From: Asterella californica
Taxonomy: Eukaryota; Streptophyta; Marchantiopsida; Marchantiales; Aytoniaceae
Length of the DNA: 64,000 nt
NCBI GenBank assembly: GCA_036924285.1
Contig: JAYKYS010000009.1
Coordinates: 17,422,001-17,486,000 of the forward strand
Direction of reading: 5' to 3'
Part shown: piece after piece, positions 46,396 to 55,992 of the stretch
Numbering within the stretch: position 1 is the first letter of the stretch
Layout: every line of letters begins with the position of its first letter
Translations under genes and position numbers: made by a program
Notes under the pieces: generated by a model
Told to the model about the DNA's origin: nothing
The model's database searches: none
The model's input: only the letters and a program-made list of their open reading frames with translations

Positions 46396-47482
46396 ATCTT
46401 GATCGTTGGTCATTTGTGTGGACCGTTTGGTCGAAAGCCAGATCCGAACAGAGTGGATTCAATTGGGAGGATGAAGGAGGTTTGCAACTTGCTGACAGAA
46501 ATAAGAAGATTTTTGGATGACTGTGTATTCTATGACATTTGGATTCCTCATTATGCGCATGTGACTGATCCATTATATGGGTTGTTGCGTAAGGATCATA
46601 AGTTCAGATGGGAGGAAGAGCATACTGATGCGATGCGGAAGCTGAAGTCTTTACTATCATCTCCTCAAGTTTTGGGAACAATTGACTACAAGGGTGTCAA
46701 GCCGGTGGTTCTTACTGTAGATACAAGTCCGGTTGTAATCGGATGGGCAGTAGGACAGGATGATGAAGATAGAGACAGATTTACGGTTAGGTTTGGAGTG
46801 AAGGTGTTAAGTGCTCGACAACGTGCTTACCGCAAGTGAAGAGAGAACTATGGGGTATAGTTTCAACCATGAAAACTGAAAAAGAGTATTTGATTGGAGC
46901 AGTAGTGGTGGTTGAAACTGATTGCTTGCCGTTGTTAGGGATGATCATGAATTGTTCAACTCTTGATATTGCGATGTTACGATGGATCGCATATATCAAG
47001 TCGTTGAATCTGGAGTTTAGACATATCGCAAAGAAGGATAAGATGGTTGAAGACATTGACGATGTGGGTGCAAAGTTTTATTCGACTACACAAATAGGAA
47101 AGGAAGATGAGTTATTTGTTGAAGGATTGTATGACGATCATTTGCTTGACATCGGGAGGTACCTTAGTACGATGGCTAAGCAGACAAGTTGGACGAATGA
47201 GAGGTTTCGGAGAGTTCGAAGGAAGACCTACAACTTCATGTTGCAGGATGGGTTTCTTTGAAAGCGACCGAAGCAGAAAGATGGGATACCACTAAGAGTG
47301 ATTTGCGACAAGGAAGATCAGCAAAAGTTGCTCAAGGCAATTCATGAGAGTCTTTGTGCTGGACATCGAGGGATTTGGACCACTTTTACGAAGATGAAAG
47401 AGCGGTGTTGGTGTAAAAACATATACAGGGATGTCGTATATTTTGTGGAGTCTTGTTTGACATGTTCGATGTATTCGAACGT
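46396..47482 (+). pseudogene. Element 3 RT end, RNase H and integrase zinc-binding part
   Basis: Starts in the RT connection (IVGHLCGPFGRKPDPNRVDS) and runs through RNase H (VVLTVDTSPVVIGWAVGQDD), a frameshift at ~46,833 and ETDCLPLLGMI. A 51-bp deletion compared with element 4 removes the RNase H end (FRHIAKKDK joined to MVEDIDD). The integrase zinc-binding domain follows: ESLCAGHRGIW (H..H), CWCKNIYRDV and ESCLTCSMYSN (C..C). It stops at 47,482 where element 2 is inserted, and the reading resumes at 58,511. Confidence 0.85.
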
Positions 47483-50001
47483 TGTCGTGTGACGTGCTTT
47501 CTTATCTGGGAATACACCGGGTATCTAGCTGTAGAGAGTACGTGTCGCACTCCGTGACTCAGAACCAGCAACCACCCAAACCTCTCTCTGACCTCCAAGT
47601 ACACTCTGAACCTATCTCGGTACGATATCCTCACGTCCTCTCGGCAGATCTCTCTCTTACTCGACTAGGAATAGAACCGGGGTAACAAGCACGGGCAACC
47701 TGTTCCTGCCATCACCGCAAGCACTCTTGGGTCTGCTGGTCATCACTCCAGCCTCACCACAGAGAAATACCAGCACTCCTAATAGAAAAAGAAACTAAGC
47801 GCAACGCCCGCACACAAATCCAAACCAAACCAACTGGGCGTACAAACATGCATGCGAGTATGGAGAGGATCCAAACATAGGAAATACAGTCAACAACTCT
47901 CCATACCCATGATCAAGTGCTCTGAAGCACCGGCAAAACCTCCAAGCCGACCTGTTCTCCAAAGAATCTTAACTCTTGCGCTTTTCGGAGCAAGAACCTC
48001 TCAACTTTAACTCGCTGTCACTCCTCAACCACAGCTCAGAATGAGATGAAACCAAGGCCAGCAGATAGCCTGCAGAATAATCTCTCTATTAAGGTATTAC
48101 ATGCAGAGAGATCATCTCTGAGTTGGCATCTATGCCCTTCCAAAGTTCGCTGTTTCTATAACATGATACTATTTTAACAGAACTTTGTTGTTCGATTCCT
48201 CACAAACCACTCGATCAAAACAGCTCAAACTTCTCAGGAAGCTAATGTGTCACCATCACTACCACTCTGTAAAATTTCACCAGCAGATCTTCAACCAAAC
48301 TCTTGGAACGATCAAGCCCTTATCGCTGTTTTTATAACATGATACTATTTCGACAGAACTTTGCTGTTTGATTCCTCACAAACCGCTCGATCAAAACGGC
48401 TCAAACTTCTCAGGAAGCTAATGAGTCACCATCACTACCACTCTGTAAAATTTCACCAGCAGATCTTCAACCAAACTCTTGGAATGATCCAAGCCCTTTT
48501 TGTCAATGACACAAGGCGATATGCAGACCCTTGTGCACAAAAATAACGTTTCTCTTCAACCCAATAATCCAAATGGTCTCAAATTTCACAGGTAGGTAGC
48601 TTACTGTACCTTCTCAGACCCTGGAAGGTTTCATATCGAAATTCGACCTCAAACTCTCCATATCTCTCTCAATGTCTCATGTTTACAGTCGCCTACTATC
48701 ATAACCTCCGATTTGAGACACCCAACTTCAACCGGCCATAACTTTTTCACTCCGGCTTGGAATTGATTGATCTCTGAGTCCATCGGCAAGCCCGTCTCAA
48801 GAGCTTTCCAGCAACAGTCAATTCATCTCCAGCAACCTCACAGAACTCCCAGAAAGTGACAAAGACCTCACGGAAATAAAATTGGTCACGAATTTGACCC
48901 CCTCAGCTTCAATTGATCGAAACATTCTCATCCGTGCTTCAAATCGAGCAACCATTGAGTCCACGGGCATCCTCGTCTCCCAAGCTTTCCAACCATAGCT
49001 CACACTCCGCGAATGGACCACGGGAAGTGCCTCTAACCCTCAAAAACGGGAAGGAAACTTGGTAGAAGGTGATTGGTCAAACTTTCGACCAATGAGAAAC
49101 AAGTTGACAAAAAGGTTTTTGTCTTCACTCACATGACAAACACACAAAGAACGAATTTTTATCCAAGAGTACCATTTAGGCCTCAAAATTTTATATTGAA
49201 CAAACTACAAACACGTGCCGTTGACGATGTCGTCGGCCACGAAGCACGTAAACACGAAGTACAAATTACGCTCAATAGAGAGTCAGAATCCCGACTCTAA
49301 AACGGTTGACAATAAACGGAACTACAAAGGGAACAGATGAAGCTATTATCTGGTTGTAATAATCCTCACCGAAGTTCCTCACGACAAACTCACGATGCGC
49401 CACCTTTGGTCGACTGTAACATCGTATTTCGACCCAAGTGTTGAACGGAACTCTCGCTGGGAAGTTCAGATCCAACGGAGGATCCATACCACATCAGAGC
49501 AAGATGTAGACAGTAAGATCCCAAACAGCGTCGTACGTGACAATGGGCAGAACGATAGGATCCGGAGTAGCCATCACCGCAGCCATAAACGACTCTCCCC
49601 AATGAGCTACCATAAATACTCGAAAGTGATCTCGCGGCAGACAATGAATCTTAATGACGAATGGATGCGCAAGTGGAAGATCAGGAGCACGAAAAGGTTC
49701 TCCGTTCATGCCTACCACTCGCACTGCCGCCGCTTACTTCATTCGATGATACTGATCACACTCCACTAGACTTGGATACTCTACACTCTATATCTCAAGC
49801 TCCGCACACCTCTCTTCTTATACATCAATCTCCCATGTGACGACAAGAGTACTACTCTTATCTCCACTCAGCGAAGAGTACACGGATCGTCCACGTGGAG
49901 CCTTATCTTTTGACACGATAAGGTCCCAGTGGCTCCTCAACACCAAACACGTACGAAGGATATGTGGTGGTTTCACACCCTAGCCAATCCACAACACGAC
50001 A
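47483..50001 (-). repeat. Element 2 left (3') LTR, 2,519 bp
   Basis: Starts TGTCGTGTGACGTGC and ends CACAACACGACA. It contains an internal tandem duplication of 176 bp (48,147-48,322 and 48,323-48,498). Open frames inside it (for example at 49,395-49,769) also occur in the right LTR and have no recognisable domain. Confidence 0.95.
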
Positions 50002-50016
50002 TTCACCCCCTCTGAA
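50002..50016 (-). other. Polypurine tract of element 2
   Basis: On the minus strand CAGAGGGGGTGAA directly precedes TGTCGTG of the 3' LTR. Purine-rich, in the right place. Confidence 0.8.
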
Positions 50017-50066
50017 CCTGTGCATCCTCTGGTATGCACCAACCTAATCATACGTTGTGGTTGGCA

Positions 50067-51725
50067 TCATACCTCTTCTTCCTCATCTTCTTCTTCGGGA
50101 GTCTCCCCCTCGGGCTCTACGCTCTCATCTGGACTCTCCTCTTGATCTTGAGAGAGATCAAACTCGACACTGATCTCCTCAATGTCTGGGTCTTCATCTC
50201 GTCGCTTAAAGAGTTTTATCCGTTTTCCTGCAATCGGAACTTTAAGCCGTGCACCATCCAACTCACGTAGTACGTATGTGGCGTTGTCATGAATACGAAC
50301 AACCACGTAAGGCCCAAACCAGCATTTAGAAAACTTTCTCAACGCTCTATGCTGGTTATCCAAGCTGCTATCATATACCAACACCCAATCATCTTCCTGG
50401 ATCTTCTTAGGTCGTAGTCGATGTCGCTTATCAAATCTGTCTTTGTTCTTCAAGCGAGCTTTTTGTAACCGTTCCAGAGCTAGCTCCACATCCTCTGGTC
50501 TCCGCTCCAACTGACGAATCCTAAGAGCGAGAAGATCCTCTCTAGAGAGATTATCTTCCCAAGGTAGAACACTCCAAGTAGGTATTTGCTCTTCGATAGG
50601 CATGATCGGTTTTTGCCCTTGCATTAGTTCTGCTGGCATGTATCCGGTCACCGAGCTATGAGTTGTACGATCGGCCCATAGAGAAAATGGTAGAAGCCTT
50701 GGCCATTCTCTCACCCTTCCGTTGCAAGCTTTCACAATCGCTTTCCTGATGGGAGGATGACCGCGCTCACTCTTCGCATTTCCTTCTGGGTTGTAAGCCA
50801 TGGTAAGAGCTAACTTGATTCCCCGCCTCTTGAAGAACATATCAGCTTCGTGAGCATTCAGTTCTCCGCGGTCTGCTGTAATCTTCCCAACACATCCGTA
50901 TCTGCAAATCACATCTTCAAGTAGAAATCTGCACACCCCTTCTGTAGTGTTTGTGCGCAGAGCGCGTCCTTCGACTTGGTTCGATAGATCCTCCCGTGCC
51001 AAAACCAAGTATCTCATCTGCCATATCCCAACCGGCATCGTAACCAGATCTACTACCCACTTGTAATGCATTGCAAGTGGATACGTAGGATGAAGCTCAT
51101 CTCGATGCCGGATGTCAGAGTACATCTGGCAAGTTACACACGTCTCCACAAATCGCACTACATCTCTGTACATGTTATGCCATCAATATCTCTCTTTGAG
51201 TTTGATAAAGGTGGCATAAATACCCCGATGTCTAGCCCATAAGCTCTCATGGAATTCTTGAATGAGCTGGGTTTGCATCTCTTGCTTACACACAACCCGT
51301 TGCGGCATCTCGCCACTCCGCTTGGCACGCTTCCACTGATAGCCCCCTTGTTGTATGTAGTTGTAAGCCTTCCTCCTGATCTGTTTGAACTGAGCATCAT
51401 TCCATTCTGGTTGCTTGGTCAGTGAACCAAGATAACGCCCAATGTCTAACCATTCTCCTTCGTATAGCTCCTCCATGAATGAGTTTTGATGTTCCTTCAT
51501 TCCCTTCTGAGCTCTACAAAAGACGGTTGTGCCTATATCCTCTGTGTCTTCTGTCAAATCCTCTTCATCCTCATATCTGGCCCTAGACAACATATCTGCT
51601 ACCGGGTTATCTTTTCCCGCTATGTGTCTAAATTCCGGATTCAACGACTTGATATAGGCAATCCATCGCAACATAGCGATATCAGGGGTGTTACAATCGT
51701 AATCATCCCTAACAGTGGCAAACAA
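50067..51725 (-). pseudogene. Element 2 RNase H end and integrase
   Basis: Minus-strand frame from 51,725 carries the RNase H end (NPEFRHIAGKDNPVADMLSR) and a linker. The integrase zinc-binding domain follows (FHESLWARHRGIY; VETCVTCQMYS). The DDE core has VVDLVTMPVG, ITADRGELNAHE and YNPEGNAKSERGHPP. The C-terminal region (HRLRPKKIQEDDWVLVYDS; WFGPYVVVRIHDNATYVLRE) leads into a Glu/Asp-rich tail ending at TGA 50,067. One in-frame TGA at 51,183 lies in KERY-TGA-WHNMYRDV, at the conserved Trp of the zinc-binding domain. Element 4 has TGA at the same codon. The frame is joined to RT only through a one-base shift near 51,715. The protein would insert the cDNA into the genome. Confidence 0.88.
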
Positions 51726-53413
51726 TCCGTCTCCACTATCACCGGTGCTCCAATCAAATAGTCCTTCTCAACTTTCATCGCAGTAACTACCCCCCATAGC
51801 TCTCGCTTTACTTGTGGGTAGTTTCGCTGTCGTTCACTCAACACTTTGGCTCCAAATCTGATTGCAAATCGGTTTCCATCCTCATCATCTTGTCCCACTG
51901 CCCACCCAATGGCTATCGGACTTGTATCAACCGTGATTATCACGTGTTTGCCATCTTCATAACTCACCCTTCGTAGCACAGGTGGAGAAGACAACAACTG
52001 CTTCAGCTTCTGCACCGCTTCGATATGCCTCTCCTCCCATCTGAACTTCGTGCTCTTCCGTAATAGACCATAGAGTGGATCTGATAGATGAGCAAAATGA
52101 GGAATCCACACATGATAAAACACGCAAGCTCCTAAGAACCTTCGCACCTCTGTTGTTGAGCTACATGTGTCCTTCATCCGCTGTATGGCATCCACCTTGT
52201 TAGGATCAGGTTTGCGACCAAACCATCCGCATAAGTGCCCCACAATCACAACTTCTCGAACTCCAAACGAAGACTTAGCACCAGATAGTGTCAAGTGAAC
52301 CTCCCCGAGCCGTGATAAAATCTGATCACAATCTAGAATATGATCAGCCACAAATTTTCGACACCCCCTCTGATCGACTCTCTCATCCTTCTGCTCCTCT
52401 ACACATCCTTTGATTGGAATGTCATCTAAGAAAGGCATGGTCTTCTCCGGGATGAAGTCTCGAAGAACTTTGTTCATCCCGTTCATCATGTGTGCAACAT
52501 AATTTGTTGCCCCCTGCGGCAATGTGCACATCCTCACCAAACCCAACGGTGTCCTCATAGTAGTGACATCTCTACTCTTTTCAGCAAGCTGAAACTGATC
52601 GTATCCAGAGTAGAGGTCTCCTATCGAGTAAATGGCTCTACCAGCGAATGCTTGAGCAAACTCCCCCACAATAGGTCCGATCTCCGTATTTCTGATGGTC
52701 ACCTGATTCACCGGTTGCATATCCTGAATGAACCGTAGCGCTCCGTTCTTCTTCGGCACTGTAAACCAGCGGCTGGAATACGGTGCAAACGATGGCTCAA
52801 GGATTCTCATCCGCATCTTCTCCTTTAGAAGCTCCATAAGCTTAGGCAGATGTGCCCTAGGTACGGGAATTGGTCTCAAGTCCCAAGGCGTATGCGGTAC
52901 CGTAAATATGATCATCGGTGTTACAACGCTTGGATCTACACACCCAATATCTGAAGGCTCAAAAGCAAATGTTTTCCCGTGCCTACTTAACATCTCCTTG
53001 AACTCCTTCTCCTCAGCAGGTAGAAGAAAATCTGTAGAACCAACCTTCAACTCCTTAAGCGTAGCTTCTGTAAACTTGTGACCTATCTGATCAGGATACC
53101 GTAAGCTCTTCTCCTTTGAGGCTTGTTGAACTCGTTGGTCAGAGTCGCTAGGTAGCGGTTGTGCAACCGGCTTCACCTTTTTATCCACCGTTTTATACCT
53201 GGTCTCAACTCTGACTTCAGGTATCTGGAATGACTCTATAGTCGAGTAAAGCTCCATAGAACGTATGTAGACAACTTGGTCTTCATTCCCTTGTTCAGCC
53301 TTACGAAGTTCTTCCAAAGGATCATCCAAATCCATCTCCATGTAAACGCCCTCTATCTTATCCTCCTCACTAAGCACACCAACTCTTTTTAGATCTTTTT
53401 GGGTTCTTTGCAC
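51700..53413 (-). pseudogene. Element 2 reverse transcriptase and RNase H
   Basis: The longest open frame of the window (590 codons to 51,641, the last ones out of sense after the frameshift). In order: N-terminal linker, GHKFTEATLKELKVGS, GCVDPSVVTPMIIFTVPH, RT fingers (YSSRWFTVPKKNGALRFIQD), palm (DLYSGYDQFQLAEKSRD; TPLGLVRMCTLPQGATN), active site PFLDDIPIKG (F-L-D-D for the usual Y-x-D-D), thumb, and RNase H (VIITVDTSPIAIGWAVGQDD; NYPQVKRELWGVVTAMK; ETDCLPLLGMI). After that a missing base sends the frame to a stop, and the correct reading resumes in the frame starting at 51,725. The catalytic residues themselves are present. Confidence 0.9.
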
Positions 53414-53575
53414 AGCTTTCTTCTCTCATTTCTGAAGATCAGCAAGCTGTGTATACACAGCAAATCCACTCTCCGAATATCTCACCACTCATGTACAAAA
53501 GGCACTATCCTTCTCCAACGAGAGTACCTTCTCTTGTGTATCGGTACCACTATACTCTCGCTCTATAGTGGCCCT
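53414..53575 (-). pseudogene. Element 2 protease-RT linker, broken
   Basis: The preceding ORF ends in TAG at ~53,564 after EEFKDFSRGPL. A shifted frame continues sensibly (QRATIEREYSGTDTQEKV; VVRYSESGFAVYTQLADLQK) into the RT frame at 53,413, but contains TGA twice (after AFCT and after ADLQK). At least one indel and two nonsense changes therefore separate protease from RT. Confidence 0.7.
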
Positions 53576-55065
53576 CTGGAAAAATCCTTAAACTCTTCAG
53601 TGACTTTGGGTAGAGACACGCTCCGCAAGTAATCTCGGTTACGCTCATGATTAGCAGACACAGTCAAGAACTGTACCGTTGTTTTGCCATCCTGACTCCT
53701 GATCCGAGCATAAGCAGAACCGTCATCCAACACCTTAGTCTCCATCCTTACAGCTGTAATGAATGGTTGACCAAGAATAACCGGATAGGAAGTAGTATCT
53801 TGAACAAAGAAGTTTTGTTCAAGTACCACATTCCTTATCTTCACCTTCACATCCGGACAAGCACCATAGAGTTCTCCTCGTGTGTTGTTTGCTGCTCGGA
53901 TCATCCAACCATGATCTATATCAACAGGCCATCCACCCTGCTTGTAGATGTCTTTAGAGACAATATTGATCTCAGATCCATGATCGATGAGAGCAACCAC
54001 CGGATCTTTCATCTCTCCTACATTCACTAAGGTTTCAGTAGTGGCTCTTGCCCAATGCCCTCTAGTGTAATGACTAGAGATCTTATCGTCCTCTTCCTTA
54101 TCCACATCAAACCGAACTTTACGAGTGTTGTAAGAATGAACCAACTCTCGCTCCTCTTCCTCTGTAATCACTGTGTCTAGAGCACTGGACACTGCGGTCT
54201 CTTCCGTCAATTGTCTCTTCCGCTTGATAATGTCAATGATGACATCATGAAACTCCTTCTTCGCAATCCCGAGGATCTCTCGCAAGATAAACTCAATCTT
54301 TGTATTGAGCACCTTCTCCTGCAACACCTCTTTCATGTTGGTTGCTGCTTCAATGTCTGATTGCAGCTTATACATGGGAGCTTTGCCCTTCTCCCTACCT
54401 TTACCCTTCTCTGCACTCCCAGAAGGTAAGACGTCATCCATAGCTTCTTCTCGTAGAGGTGCAGTCTCCTGTCGGAGTCTATCTCCTCTTAGTTGCCTCT
54501 TGGGAGCCGCTCTCTCCTCACTTGGACCAGCCTCGTCTCTCCTACGCTTCTCTTCCATGATAGCTTCATGTTGAGCCTTGGCTACGTAGGCATGAACGGA
54601 CATAGCATCTACGGGATCATCCCATCCAGTAGCACTCCTGATTGCTGTGGCTGTTCTGAGCAACTCCTCCCTTGCCATTTTCCCCTTTCTGTTCGTGCTC
54701 ACAGCGTGACTCCACATATCAGTGGTATCCTCATGTTTCAAAAAGACACTCTCCTTTTTGCTAATCACCTCGACTCCATAGGTAGAAACTTCTACCGATG
54801 CCACATCATGCATTGTTAGATGATCCTCCAAAACTTTCTTCATCCCTCCTCTACCGAAGTTGGTCCTCAGAGTCTCTCCGTTGTCTCTCAAGGCGATCTT
54901 TCCTTCCTTCCAGAAAATTATACCTTGCTGCAAGGCATCAGTGAAACTCCCGCATTCTTTCCGTTGATGGTCGGTGTTGTCACACCAAATACACCTCTGA
55001 ACATATTCTTGTTTTGGTGCAGGTCTCCCTTCAGGTGCCCCATCCTTCTCCTCCAACCTTGTCAA
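53564..55065 (-). pseudogene. Element 2 zinc knuckle and protease ORF
   Basis: 500-codon frame. The zinc knuckle-like motif is near its start (RCIWCDNTDHQRKECGSF, CxxC...H...C). A long charged linker follows, with KRQLRGDRLRQE and an SGSAEKGKGREKGKAPMYKL low-complexity stretch. The protease has HWARATTETLVNVGEMKDPV, ALIDHGSEINIVSKDIYKQG and PVILGQPFITAVRMETKVL. The retropepsin triad is DHG rather than DTG/DSG. It overlaps the gag frame by 35 bases in a different frame. Confidence 0.85.
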
Positions 55066-55927
55066 CTTGATCTGTAAGTCTCATCTTCTTCTCCAAATCT
55101 TCCATTGCTTGATTCCGCTGTAGTACAACCGTAGTGATAGGAATAGTAGGAAGTGAAATAGTAGGTAGAGGAGCAGTCTGCACCGTTGGTTGCCTTCGTG
55201 GTATCACAATAGGCGGTGGTCTTGGTGCTTGAGTCACAACCACCTTCCCTCTTCGATATTCTCGCTTCGCAAGTACTCCCACTGCTTCGCTAACGTTCTT
55301 CCAATCAGATGTAAGACCATTGTCTTTCGTCCGATCTTCCAACAGCAACTCTAACTCCCTTTGTAGCTCGCTGTTGGTTGACTGTAAAAATAGCTCCACT
55401 TTGTCATTCTCAAGTGTGAGCTTCTCCATCCGAGATAGTTGAAGAAACTGTCTCTCAAACTCCCGAAGTAGTTCGGTAGCAACTAGTTCCTTGTTGGGTT
55501 TGTTCACCCACTCCATGAATGACTTCTTAGTCACTCGATCTGCATCCTCCAAAGAGTATTCCTCCTTCAACTGAAGAGAAAACTCCTCCCAGTTAGCCCC
55601 ATGAGCTTGAATGAGCCCCTTCACATGTTCCCGTAACTCCGGGACAACAGCGAGCTCAAACGTCCGTACCATCTCCCTCTCTGGTACCTTACTCAGCTCC
55701 ATCTCTCGAGAATAGAACTTCAGGTACTTGGAGATGTTTCTCCCTTCAAACTGATCCAATGTCCCCACCACCGAATGCAAAGCCTTGGTAGCCATCGCCT
55801 CCTTCCGCTGAACAGCTTGTTGTTGATCCATGTACAGAGCAAATGCTTGGAACATTTGCCTTATAGCAGGATCAAGCTGCAGCGGAATCGTGCCCGAAGG
55901 GTTTCCAACTCCTTGTCTCTCGGCCAT
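55031..55927 (-). CDS. Element 2 Gag, matrix/capsid part
   Basis: 298 codons from ATG 55,927, 46 bases inside the PBS. Helical capsid-like protein: PAIRQMFQAFALYMDQQQAV, FEGRNISKYLKFYSREMELS, WEEFSLQLKEEYSLEDADRV, ELLREFERQFLQLSRMEKLT. It ends in KKMRLTDQVDKV then TGA, while the neighbouring frame continues the expected sequence (QIKLTRLEEKDGAPEG) to the zinc knuckle. The join is either a one-base lesion or a programmed frameshift. The start is supported by position and by the absence of an upstream in-frame ATG. Confidence 0.82.
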   Translation of the reverse strand: MAERQGVGNPSGTIPLQLDPAIRQMFQAFALYMDQQQAVQRKEAMATKALHSVVGTLDQFEGRNISKYLKFYSREMELSKVPEREMVRTFELAVVPELREHVKGLIQAHGANWEEFSLQLKEEYSLEDADRVTKKSFMEWVNKPNKELVATELLREFERQFLQLSRMEKLTLENDKVELFLQSTNSELQRELELLLEDRTKDNGLTSDWKNVSEAVGVLAKREYRRGKVVVTQAPRPPPIVIPRRQPTVQTAPLPTISLPTIPITTVVLQRNQAMEDLEKKMRLTDQVDKVGGEGWGT

Positions 55928-55972
55928 GGTAAAGTTCTGAGAAGAACTTCACTAACTCTCCACCCCAGAAGT

Positions 55973-55990
55973 TTCACGTCGAGTTCACCA
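55973..55990 (-). other. Primer-binding site of element 2, tRNA-Trp
   Basis: On the minus strand TGGTGAACTCGACGTGAA lies two bases inside the 5' LTR edge (55,993). It is the complement of the 3' end of plant tRNA-Trp (...TTCACGTCGGGTTCACCA) with one position changed that still allows a G-U pair. It fixes the element's orientation and 5' end. Confidence 0.8.
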
Positions 55991-55992
55991 AC

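Noticed and set aside
49395..49769. 124-codon open frame inside the element 2 LTR
   Set aside because: Present in both LTRs only because LTRs are copies; no recognisable domain and overlapped by frames on the other strand.
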